The position numbers and the translations under genes are program-made. A stretch of DNA of 64,000 bases from Liolophura sinensis (taxonomy: Eukaryota; Mollusca; Polyplacophora; Chitonida; Chitonidae): the NCBI RefSeq assembly GCF_032854445.1, contig NC_088295.1, positions 73,872,028 to 73,936,027 on the forward strand, written 5' to 3'. The notes below the pieces were generated by a model that saw nothing but the letters and a program-made list of their open reading frames with translations, searched no databases and was not told the DNA's origin. This document shows positions 54,018 through 64,000 of the stretch, one piece after another. Each line of letters begins with the position of its first letter. The stretch's first letter is position 1.

Positions 54018-55200
54018 CTTTATTCAGTAGATTGTACACCAATGGTACATATAATACTGAATACAGGAGAGTAGATTCACGCAAAGCTTTCTTCATTATA
54101 CATGTAACTACTACTATATCCTTGATATTAAGAAAAACTCTTTACCCCTCCACCCCCCACCCCCCAAAAAACCTTGGGCAGTATTATTTATTTCAAATGA
54201 TTTGTAAACAATTTGATATTAAGTATGCAGACCAAACCATCACGTTTCGGCAAAATTCAAAGAATTGTCGGCATAAATATGAGACGGTTCTCGGTTTTTC
54301 TATGACGAAAGATCGACAGTATTATTGCAAGTCAATATTCTAGAGGCGTGAATCCAAAGTTTGTTGCAAACTTATGTTAGAGGAATAACAACCAGGTCCA
54401 TCACTCCATATATCTCGCTCTGCTAAACTAATCATATCTAGTCTTTACGTAAAAACTGTAATTCAACTATTGTGGTGTTTCAAGCCGAGTGAGACACAAG
54501 TTTTATACACGGCCATGACCCTGAGATTTTCTTCCATGTGTCTATATGAATTAAACTTTGCTTAATTAAGCACTTCCATGAAAAGAAATATCCAAATATC
54601 CCATATTTCTTTGAATTTTACCACACACAAAATTCTGAGTCATTATTGATGTGTCGTCATAGATTGACTCTTTCCTTTACCGTGAATGAATAAAAAATAC
54701 CTGGAAGTTTTGTGTAAAAGTTTCAAATGCTTTCAAATTTAAATTTAAAAATGATGTTTTGAATCAACACCAGGCATACACTATGCGTGCTTGGGGTTTA
54801 ACATACACTATGGATCATGATAAGATTGTTTACTCCTTGAATGTAAAGTTTACATCACTTCTGATAGTTATAATGAGTCATCCTAGCACAAAATGTAAAG
54901 GAGTTTCAGTTTTCGACGGTTGTACATTTTAATGAAACGAGATAACATCCACACAGTCTTGGCATGTGTAAGTAGATCTACACGGGAACACACTCTTATC
55001 TAGGTTTTAATATGAATGATTTCTAGGAGACTGTTGATGGGGTAAACATATACTGAAGTTATCCCTGGTAACGGTGTTAGAGGTAAGAAGAGGGACTGTC
55101 CATTTGGGATCGAACTAGACTGTTATTCTGGTGTGTTCACGTGTCAATGTAGTTGAGTCCCATAGACCTACAGCTGACACATCTCGACAACAAGCTTGAG
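54018..55200. other. intergenic DNA, no gene seen
   Basis: AT-rich, with a C-rich run near 54150. The 120-codon frame at 53981-54343 overlaps the 29-bp repeat and lacks recognisable features. Confidence 0.4.
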
Positions 55201-55640
55201 CAATCGCCGGGAAACATGCGGGTGGGGACGTTAAAACAGACATCAAACTGACCGCAGGTCAGCCGAAGCCATTTCGGCCTAATATAATAGACCCCGTCCG
55301 TGCAGTTCGGCCATTGGGGCTTTTAGCGCCTACCTGCTGTCTACCTGGGCGGTACATTTGATCTCAGGATAAGAATAGGGCAGGTGCCCAATAAACTTTA
55401 CTGGTGATGTTAGGCGGGGCAATAGCTACTCCCTGAACCATAAACGTCAAGAATTCATGGAAAGTTTATATTCCTCGGCTAACGTGCCCACCGAAATGGG
55501 ATGGAAATGTTTTTAAATGGGAGGCGACACTTTTTATCACAGACACGCGAAGGGGAACCTGTAAAATCTGAACCTCACCCTTAGGTGATTCCGTAATATT
55601 TTCTGGGCTATTACCACGAAGTTCGATCAATGATAAAGCG
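55200..55640. promoter_or_regulatory. G+C-richer block, possible conserved non-coding element
   Basis: Composition is clearly higher in G+C than the flanks. Notable words include ATAAACTTTACTGG (55391), CCATAAACG (55439) and GTTTATAT (55464), which resemble Hox/Cdx half-sites, and two inverted CCAAT or CCAAT-like boxes. No coding potential is recognisable. Conservation is untested. Confidence 0.25.
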
Positions 55641-56261
55641 ATTCGTGCCATCATACATAAAAGTTAGAGTTAAACGCCGTAAAGCTAATTTTTCCAACCG
55701 TTATATTACGAGAAGATCCTATAACGTTGTCAAAGAAGAATTTTTCCGACAAGAATGTAGTGGATTTTGTGCTCTTGGGCACACTAAACCAATCATTCGC
55801 TTGATTATATGGAAGGAAGTGGCAATAGTGTTCAATTGTAAAAACACTTACGGATACCGAATGAAGCAGTTGTGTCAAACATAATGTGGTTCAAGTCGAT
55901 GAATGTATGGTAATAAAAACAGCTAACGCGAATAAACATGTCCAAATTTGATGAGACCCATAACTTAGGTTGGCGATACAAGGGAAGTAACTATACTATA
56001 TAGCAGAGTCATGGTATATTTTTGTCCTGTTGACTGACATGGAAAATATGGAATGATTTTCAGCTCAGATTTTACTAGAACACCGAGCCTAATTGTTTTG
56101 ATCTGTACTGTATTGTTAGAGGAAGGCGTCTATATTCTGAACGTCATATGCTGTTTCCAGAAAATGTGTTTATCTTTTCGCCGTAAACACACGGCGAGCC
56201 TTCGATCTTATATTCTAATGATATCAGTAATTCGATATCTTTATTTATTTACTCTGGAATG
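55641..56261. other. intergenic DNA, no gene seen
   Basis: Short overlapping frames on both strands without domain signature; nothing further to note. Confidence 0.4.
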
Positions 56262-56287
56262 GCATACGTCATCAATCTCTATCTTCA

Positions 56288-56357
<70 letters not shown>

Positions 56358-56383
56358 TGAAGATAGAGATTGATGACGTATGC
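56262..56383. repeat. perfect 122-bp palindrome around (TA)32
   Basis: Left arm 56262-56290 (29 bases, starting gcatacgtcatcaatctcta) and right arm 56355-56383 (ending tagagattgatgacgtatgc) are exact reverse complements. The 64 bases between them are pure TA, so the whole 122-bp segment is self-complementary. Flanks do not continue the symmetry. It could be a recent foldback element, a repair-generated inverted duplication or an assembly artefact at an AT tract. Confidence 0.95.
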
Positions 56384-56460
56384 TTTATTCTTTGAATAAA
56401 AAAGTACAGATACAGATACAGTAAATATTGCCAGAAATCAGTAGATATATCACATTAAAC

Positions 56461-56575
56461 TAAACTGGGGATCTGCCCGGTTTCCTCCCATCATCATGTT
56501 GGTCGCCGTAGTATAAGTGAAAGGAGTAATTCTTGAGTAAGTCGTAAAACATCAATAAAATAAATAAATAAACTA
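56461..56575 (+). mobile_element. SINE-like tail copy, forward strand
   Basis: Reads gcccggtttcctcccatcat, then gtcgccgtagtataagtgaa, then attcttgagtaagtcgtaaa and an acatcaataaaataaataaa end. It is diverged from the 62.6-kb copy by substitutions and a small insertion (aggagt). No clear target duplication is visible. Confidence 0.75.
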
Positions 56576-57997
56576 AACTAAAACTGTTTAAAAGGTATGA
56601 ACAGAGTGAGTACATAATCATATCAAGGTTATGAAAACAATAAAATAGGATGACCTATAAAATAGGAACACGAGATGCATGTTGGGAACTGTTACGCACT
56701 TGTTACAGGACTACATCTTTATCATTAAACACTTCTTAACAACTTCAACAGCTGAGCATAATCGATATAATAAGCGCCGTTTATTTTAACTCCAACTTGA
56801 TATTCGTCAGAATAACTGGCATAGCATAATAGTTTCTAGTGTAATATTAATGCTATAAATTAAAAAGGAGGCAGTAAAATATGACGGATTTAATAAATGT
56901 TAGTTACGGCCAATTGAAAGAGCTCATAATCTAGGGAATTTTATCCCACTAACACTTTCTTAACATTACTACATATTATGGATTCACATTACAAACCCCG
57001 TCGCTATAAAATTAATTCCATCTCATTTTTTTGCCGTAAATGGCTGCAAGGAATTGATAAAGCTTACTGAATATTCATCAATAATGTCCGAATACTGGCC
57101 ACAATGCGTCAGAGTAGAGAAGGGAAATCTTGAACGAACTTAAATTGTGGGCGTCCAAATTACTACTAGGCCGAGTCGACTAGGACAGAGATGTCGTGCG
57201 AAGGGGTCATCCATATGCAATCTCTTCCCGGTTCACTGACTTGTCTAGTCTTGTGGAATGCCTTTAAGAAGCCTGAATAAACATTATCCCCACGTTGCTG
57301 GAAAAGGAGGGATGATATTAAAGAAGGGCCGTTTGTTTGGGACAGGTCACTAACGCTGGTCCGGATCCGCTCTCTTCATTCACCCAAACATTTGTGGGAG
57401 ATGGTGAAGACGTGCTTGAAACCTGCAAGCCATTACTTAACTGGGATCAAATTGTACAGCCTCGATATCATTTTCAGGGCGCAAGACACATACACCTGGC
57501 CAAGAATACCCCAAGCCAACAGGAGGATAGGAAGGATTCAGGCTTCACCGGTATAATATAACTATTATACCTTAATATTTCAGTAACGTTTTAGTAATGA
57601 CACCTTAAGGTTTAAAGATAAAATAAAGATAAGACCACCTTATGAGAGTAAGCGTGATTTTTCTGAAGGCTGAGAGACTTCAATTTTGAAATATGTATAA
57701 TATTGCGATTGACGTTCGCGAAAAAATGTTAAAATCACACCTTTTTTCACCGACAACAGTTTAAAATCTCTAAGCTCTGGACTACTTTTCGGACTGACAA
57801 CTTTTGATCACCGCCTAAATATGCCCGTTCCTTTGAAACACAACTAATAAGTTCGCGTAAACCGGTTAGCAATGTTCAGCCACTGTTTCACTCCAAGAAG
57901 CCCTTCTTTGTCAAATATAAAAAATGGTGATTTCTCCAGTGCTTTATACTCATGATTGATGACCGTCGTACAAAAAGTACACGGAAAGACAAATTTG
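56576..57997. other. intergenic DNA; G+C-richer patch at about 57100-57550
   Basis: The first part is ordinary AT-rich sequence. From about 57100 to 57550 the composition rises (for example ctggtccggatccgctctct), with a 74-codon frame at 57337-57561 that I do not recognise. It may be a conserved non-coding element. Confidence 0.35.
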
Positions 57998-59425
57998 TTT
58001 CCATATGTTTCCTCCTCTTGTATGAGAATGTGGAATAAATCTTATAGTCTACAGCCACATCCTATCGTCTACAGTGTTTGTGGGGTAGCTATCATGACGG
58101 AAGAGAGGTGGTTTTCCATATGTTTGCTCCTCTTGTATGAGGATCAGAATAGTGGAATAAATCTTATAGTCTACAGCCACATCCCATCGCCTATAGTGTT
58201 TGTGGGGTAGCTATCATGACGAAGAGAGGTGGTTTTCCATATGTTTCCTCCTCTTGTATGAGGATCAGAATAGTGGAATAAATCTTATAGTCTACAGCCA
58301 CATCCTATCGTCTACAGTGTTTGTGGGGTAGCTATCATGACGAAAGAGAGGTGGTTTTCCATATGTTTCCTCCTCTTGTATGAGAATGTGGAATAAATCC
58401 TATAGTCTACAGCCACATCCTATCGTCTATAGTGTTTGTGGGGTAGCTATCATGACGGAAGAGAGGTGGTTTTCCATATGTTTCCTCCTCTTGTATGAGA
58501 ATGTGGAATAAATCCTATAGTCTACAGCCACATCCTATCGTCTATAGTGTTTGTGGGGTAGCTATCATGACGGAAGAGAGGTGGTTTTCCATATGTTTCC
58601 TCCTCTTGTATGAGGATCAGAATAGTGGAATAAATCTTATAGTCTACAGCCACATCCTATCGTCTACAGTGTTTGTGGGGTAGCTATCATGACGGAAGAG
58701 AGGTGGTTTTCCATATGTTTCCTCCTCTTGTATGAGGATCAGAATAGTGGAATAAATCTTATAGTCTTCAGCCACATCCTATCGTCTATAGTGTTTGTGG
58801 GGTAGCTATCATGACGGAAGAGAGGTGGTTTTCCATATGTTTCCTCCTCTTGTATGAGAATGTGGAATAAATCTTATAGTCTACAGCCACATCCTATCGT
58901 CTATAGTGTTTGTGGGGTAGCTATCATGACGGAAGAGAGGTGGTTTTCCATATGTTTCCTCCTCTTGTATGAGGATCAGAATAGTGGAATAAATCCTATA
59001 GTCTACAGCCACATCCTATCGTCTATAGTGTTTGTGGGGTAGCTATCATGACGAAAGAGAGGTGGTTTTTCATATGTTCCCTCCTCTTGTATGAGAATGT
59101 GGAATAAATCTTATAGTCTACAGCCACATCCTATCATCTATAGTGTTTGTGGGGTAGCTATCATGACGAAGAAAGGTGGTTTTCCATATGTTTCCTCCTC
59201 TTGTATGAGAATGCAAATCGCGGAATAATTCTTATAGTCTACAGCCACATCCTATCGTCTATAGTGTTTGTGGGGTAGCTATCATGACGGAAGAGAGGTG
59301 GTTTTCCATATGTTTCCTCCTCTTGTATGAGAATGTGGAATAAATCTTATAGTCTACAGCCACATCCTATCGTCTACAGTGTTTGTGGGGTAGCTATCAT
59401 GACGGAAGAGAGGTGGTTTTCCATG
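57998..59425. repeat. minisatellite, 115/122-bp units, 12 copies
   Basis: Marked by the invariant word gtagctatcatgacg, which recurs at 58085, 58207, 58328, 58443, 58558, 58680, 58802, 58917, 59039, 59154, 59275 and 59390. Two unit types alternate: short (115 bp, gagaatgtgg) and long (121-122 bp, gaggatcagaatagtgg). The order is S L L S, S L L S, L S V S, where V is a variant (gagaatgcaaatcgcgg). Unit lengths are not multiples of three, so the repeated open frames in the array are unlikely to be coding. Units are highly similar, which points to recent expansion. Confidence 0.95.
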
Positions 59426-59695
59426 AGACTCCTCCTGTTACATGGACATGACCATCGGTTTCCTCCAATGCATGATATAAACATGACTATCGGTTTCCTA
59501 CCGTGATATATAGATGACAATCGTGATATAAATGTGAAATTCTGGTGTCAGTGATTCGTGAGGTAGCTGGTTTCCCACCGGTTTCCTCCTGTGATGTTTA
59601 GATGATCATCGTTGCATAAATATGAAATTCTTCATCGAAAAAATCTCTTTTGTAAATCAGTTAGATGAGATGGTGAGAATGAATAGACATGTACA
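59426..59695. repeat. degenerate copies of the SINE-tail motif
   Basis: Repeated words catgac(c/t)atcggtttcct and ccaccggtttcctcctgtga with gatataaa(t/c)atga spacing occur at about 59450-59640. They resemble the cggtttcctcc...gtataagtgaaat core of the SINE-like copies, arranged in tandem and decayed. Confidence 0.45.
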
Positions 59696-59961
59696 TGAGT
59701 GAGTGAGTGAGTGCTTGGGGATTAACGTCGTACTTAACAATTTATCAGTCATACGACGACAAAGGAATCCTTAAAGTGCATGTAATGTGCCTCCTTGTTG
59801 CAGGACGGATTTTCCACCGTTCTGGTATCTAGTGCTGCTTCACTGAGGCGCCTTACCGAAGTAAGCCGCCCCGCCCGAGCCAATATACTGATACAGGTCA
59901 ACCAGTCGTCTTCATGCTGAACGTCTTAGGTCTTAAGTGTGACTCGACCCAGGATTGAGAC
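59696..59961. mobile_element. (GAGT)n-headed mollusc repeat element
   Basis: Starts tgagtgagtgagtgagtgct, then tggggattaacgtcgtactt and gcctccttgttgcaggacgg, then agtaagccgccccgcccgag, and ends gtgtgactcgacccaggatt. I recognise this order from memory as a repeat widespread in mollusc genomes. The right end resembles an inverted tRNA B-box (complement caatcctgggtcgagtc), so the element may be a tRNA-derived SINE read on the minus strand. It is slightly shortened relative to my memory of longer copies. Confidence 0.6.
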
Positions 59962-62409
59962 ATGTACAAAACCTGTTAAAATAATGTCTGATAGTATCTC
60001 TTCTGACGATGGTGTAATATAATGCTTTTTAAGCAACACACATAAATTAAGGTAAGCACCTTACTGGCGGATAGACCAGCATAATTTGTGAGCATCCATA
60101 ATCGCTTTTATTACGAATAATCTGCATCTAGGATTATTTGAAGACACATAGCTTACTATTATAAGCTTTAAACAAAGATGTGAAAATTTATGAAAAAAGT
60201 GCTTGCCGGAAATGGGAATGCCTGGTGCTTGCAAGATCAAGAAAGGCCGCCTGAATATGATGTGGTTTGTTAGCTCACTGAATAATTCAACGAGTGAAAT
60301 GTGGGGTATACGTTGTATTAGGGGATTGGTAGACGCGCTAATTTTGTGGTGCTCATAGCACTAGTCAATGGATATGGTTGAACTCAAGAGAAAAGTATCA
60401 GTGGTAACGAGGGCTGTAATCAATAGCACATTCCATCAAATGGTAGAGACAAACTTAATAAAATATGTACAAGACAGTAAAGGTTACCCTGACGAAACAC
60501 CAAGAAAGAGACAACGGAAAGAAACTATTTATGGACTGGTCTGGTTTTTCTGTGATGCGGCGTCTGATGTGCGGGAAACCCAGCAGACATCCTCTACCGG
60601 TCAACTGCCGCCTATTCTGTAATTGCCCGGATTTCCATCGGGGATCCCGCCGTAAGTGCCAGTCCTTGCCCTGATCTCTGCTGCCTGTTCGCTCTGCCCC
60701 TGTGGCTGTCTTACGTGTAAAGAAACGCGAGTTATAGGCGGCCGAAATAAAATCCAGCAGAGCACTATCGGAAATAGCCATGGGTTTGAGTCACTTTTGA
60801 AAGAGATATGTTTTGTACTGAAGGCAACAGTATTCATTTACCATCCCTATACCTGTAGGGCAGTTTCCTTTGACGTTTTTTTTGGTTGTTGTTTTCTTGT
60901 GACAAGTGAAAGGTATTGCAAATTGCATGTATAACAAAGACATTTACCTCCGGGGATTGATGTCATTGATTCGCGGACTGCATTACAACATCTCTGAAAA
61001 TCGTCATCTGTTCAGTCCAGATCAGTTATAATGTGGCAAAAAAAGTTGTCACTGTATTGTAGTAATCGCTGTGTGTATAAAGAATAGACTGCGAATATCC
61101 AACGAACTTGTAAGGAGTATAATCTTCTCCAGGAATAATTTTTGTAGTTAGAAATTTCAAAAGGCCTATTCAATGTGTAGGTATTGTAAACTAGCCGCAC
61201 GTTCGTTTGTTGAACTTGATACGCGTTCTTTATTAAGTCTGGCTCCCGTGTGCTCAACTAACAAACGGCTATGGCCGGCTGACTAAGCCAGTTGTCTAGC
61301 GCCGTATTATCCGATGAAGATTTATGCCAGGGTCGACTGTGAGCTCTTCTTGTTTCCACCCAAAGTGGACATCTGGGCTGTTCATAAACACATCCACTTT
61401 AATGTCCAACTGGCTGAGAAGACTTCAAAGTTTGCTCAACTTTTATTTATTCCGCTAACCAGCTGATATACACAAAAAGCAATGTGTTGAATTTTCTACA
61501 ATAATCAGAGGAGTGGAAGTTTAGTTATTTGGTGCAAGGAAGGCACTTGAGGCTGTTGGCGTATTCTAAAAGACGCGAGGAGATAGATTTATTTCTTCTC
61601 TCACATCAAAAAGATGTAAATAAAACTAGTCATATATTACAGACAGGTTTTTCTGATGGGGTACTGTTAGAGAGTTTAGCTGTGTCCAAGAACGATTAGA
61701 AAACCATTCAACTATGATAATAGCCATGCATTATATTCGAAATACCAACAGGAAAATCAGGTAAAAACTGAACTCATTTTTTTTAAAGGCGGCTGTTGCC
61801 TGTAATTACCACAATAGTGCCGTGGTCGTCTCATGGCCTAATTTATATCAAGTGAACTGTTACAATAGCAAAATGGTAAGACTACGGACCATTGATTCCA
61901 TCCTCACTCAACACATTTTTGGAAACAATTAACTGCGGCTCAAGGAATGATCCATTATTTTACCCACAGATCTGACTCTACACCAGACACATTATTTGGT
62001 TAATGGTCTGAAGTGCCTACAAGAAAGCAGTCATCAGCGGATATTAAAAACATGTAGCCTGAAGCTGGCACGTCATACCGCGTGAAATCCTGACCGAAGA
62101 GCCACAACAATGACGTCACAAGCATTAGTGTGTATCGTTCCTTTGGCCCTTCATGCCTAACATAGAATCCATAACCGAACCGAGCCTGTATATGTGGCGG
62201 ATCAAACTCGAACAAGCTTTCTTTCAATGGAACAGCAATTGAGACTAGATGGATTCCGTCTATTGAATCTTTCTTTTTTTTCAACTAACCAATCCAGTCA
62301 ATCAATCACTGATAAAAAGTCAATCAATCAATCATTCAGTCCCAAAACCTGGAATAAATCCATTATTGTGTGATTAAACATAAAAAATCAGTTTGTGATA
62401 TAAACCTTT
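59962..62409. other. intergenic DNA, no supported gene
   Basis: A G+C-richer patch at about 60540-60760 contains overlapping frames on both strands (for example 60368-60622 plus and 60455-60781 minus) with no recognisable domain and contradictory phases. A run of tcaatcaatca repeats lies near 62295-62335. Nothing else to report. Confidence 0.4.
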
Positions 62410-62635
62410 GATTTGTGTAAACGTAACACCCGCATTCAAACCCTGACCTTATGTGCTTGTCTAAGACTTCAAGACTTTTGTTGTCTCACGACCATCGGCA
62501 TTAATGCGGATGGTCGTGGGTTCCCCACGGGTTCTGTCCGGTTTCCTCCAGCCATCATATTAGCCGCCGTTGTATAAGTGAAATATTCTTGAGTTCGACT
62601 TAAAACACCAATCAAATACATAAATAAATAAATTT
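62410..62635 (+). mobile_element. SINE-like element, most complete forward copy
   Basis: Begins near acccgcattcaaaccctgac, passes a 32-bp near-perfect palindrome (62487-62518), then gttccccacgggttctgtcc, cggtttcctccagccatcat, gccgccgttgtataagtgaa and atattcttgagttcgactta, and ends with an aaacaccaatcaaata-type tail and (AAAT)n. The ordered blocks match the other copies in the window. The left end resembles a tRNA-related region but I cannot fix its boundary. Confidence 0.7.
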
Positions 62636-63569
62636 TGTCCGTATAGTATGTTGGGACACACACATATAGTATGTTGTTGCCGTTTGCTTCAAGGCTAAAA
62701 AAAAACTATTATAGCACAGCTGAATCTGTTGACCATAAATCCACAATGGTTATGACTGAGCTACAGTAGACAGTCACTATGGACCAGGACAACTTCCAAA
62801 ACAACGTTCACTATAAACCACCAGATAACTAAGGAAGCCTTTATACGATGTAAGAAATTAGGACGGATCGTGTGTTATAAAGTGAAACGGTGAACATATT
62901 TCAGCTCTGCCGATTGAGAAAACCCATAAAAGTTCAAGACATGTAACTTCAATCAGTATTCAAATCGTGTACTATGCTTGTTTGCTAGCTGTCGATAATT
63001 TCAAAAATTTCTCATTTGCACTTTTATTGCCATGTGCCACACACATTGCGTTCACACTTTATTCAGCACAATGCATACCCCATAACCAATGGCGAACCAG
63101 TAAGACAAAATTATGAATCATTGTGATTATGATATTCTATGGAAAATTCGTCCATACTTACTTTTCAACGGATTTATATACTCAGTAAAATTTTAAGATA
63201 CTTCGAGAGAAGGTATTTGATGGAATAAATATGTCTTACTGGAGCGCCGGTGTTTTTGTTTTTCCTTTTTATTACTTTTTCTGTAAAGATTTCCAATTAT
63301 TTATTTTGCTTATTGCAGCTTTACCAAAGAAAACTAATGCATATAGTGTATTACACTATAACCGAATGCCCATTTCTTACAGGTTTTTACCTTAATAATA
63401 AATCCGATGAAATAACAAACTCCATGCTCGCACTCATCCTGGAGTGCTTGTTGACAATAAACGCTTGATGAGTGACTGTTTAACGTTTGACTAAACACCA
63501 CTTCTTCTGAACCAGTAAGGTGTGCATATCTGCACGCCACACGTGGAAATGATCCTCAGTAACTTGCCA
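62636..63569. other. intergenic DNA, no gene seen
   Basis: AT-rich sequence with short overlapping frames (maximum 72 codons) and no recognisable features. Confidence 0.4.
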
Positions 63570-63669
63570 CAAGTTCATGGTTTACCACGGGCACTCCGGT
63601 TTGCTCCACTCATACAAATGAACGACGTTATATAAGTGAAAACTAAATTCAAATAACCAGAAAAAAAAT
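63570..63669 (+). mobile_element. decayed SINE-like tail copy
   Basis: Contains accacgggcactccggtttg, ctccactcat, gacgttatataagtgaaaac and an A-rich end. The same blocks in the same order as the 62.6-kb copy, but with many substitutions. Confidence 0.45.
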
Positions 63670-64000
63670 ATAACTTCGTGTGTTTCAAGAATAAAGAAGA
63701 CTCCAAGGCAAACCAAAACATTTGATCCCTGATCTGCTGAATCAAGCTGAAAAGGCACTACATATTATATTAATGTCTATGCCAAGGTGGAATCTTTTAG
63801 TATTTGGTTACATTGTGTGAAAATAAATTCCTAACAATATACGATGTTTGTTTTCCAATCACAAAATAATAATTCAAATCCTTGTTTAGGAAATATAATT
63901 TTATAATATATATTCCCTTGTTTTTGTTTTTCAGATAGGTAATCAGCTACATATTACCATCCTCAACGTCAGGTATAAAACCGTCGTATTCCTTACGATT

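Noticed and set aside
57956-59042. Repeated 62-84-codon frames with RMWNKSYSLQPHP-like sequence
   Set aside because: They are produced by the minisatellite. Unit lengths 115 and 122 shift frame, and no start context or domain is present.
57998-59425. CRISPR array
   Set aside because: Units are contiguous and nearly identical, with no unique spacers, and the DNA is animal.
60368-60781. Overlapping frames of 84, 69 and 108 codons in a G+C-rich patch
   Set aside because: They contradict each other in strand and phase and show no recognisable domain.

Overview
The window looks like animal nuclear DNA from a lophotrochozoan, most likely a mollusc. It is AT-rich, with spliced coding sequence, long AT microsatellites and many degenerate repeats. 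It also carries copies of two short elements I recognise from memory as common in mollusc genomes: a SINE-like tail (TATAAGTGAAATATTCTTGAG... AAACACCAATCAAATAAATA) and a (GAGT)n-headed element. The only protein-coding gene I can support is a Hox gene of the central (Ubx/abd-A-like) class. It has two exons: exon 1 at 38357-39095 (MNSYF start, YPWM hexapeptide) and exon 2 at 50089-50363 (complete 60-residue homeodomain). They are separated by a 10,993-bp phase-1 intron and predict a 337-residue protein. The homeodomain and its [11 protein letters not shown] extension fit the lophotrochozoan Lox2/Lox4 pair. I favour Lox2, from memory and without an alignment.

Layout. 1-33.6 kb: gene-free 5' flank with a 34-bp-period degenerate array (about 8.0-9.5 kb), a 1-kb terminal-inverted-repeat element with 10-bp direct repeats (10.26-11.28 kb), a reverse-strand SINE fragment with 10-bp target duplications (11.38-11.49 kb) and simple repeats. 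33.6-38.3 kb: a CCAAT cluster, a microRNA-like hairpin of the miR-10 family (35187-35268), a GC-richer block and the presumed Hox promoter. 38.36-50.36 kb: the Hox gene. Its intron holds two clusters of TTTATGAC-type Hox/Cdx sites and, just before the homeobox exon, a 40-bp duplication carrying CRE and TTTATGAA motifs. 50.4-64 kb: 3' UTR and 3' flank, with a 320-bp imperfect palindrome, a 29-bp x 6 array, a 122-bp perfect palindrome around (TA)32, a 12-copy 115/122-bp minisatellite with a higher-order pattern, and several SINE-like copies.

Most notable observation. The hairpin at 35.2 kb lies on the same strand as the Hox gene and 3.1 kb upstream of it. Its 5' arm begins TACCCTGTAGA, which contains the complete miR-10 seed, and pairs with the 3' arm through 19 base pairs around a 12-nt loop. 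If the gene is Lox2 and the cluster has the usual orientation, the hairpin would lie between Lox2 and the posterior Hox genes. That is the place where insects carry iab-4/iab-8 and vertebrates carry miR-196, whereas miR-10 itself normally sits near Hox4/Hox5. Expression and novelty cannot be judged from sequence alone.
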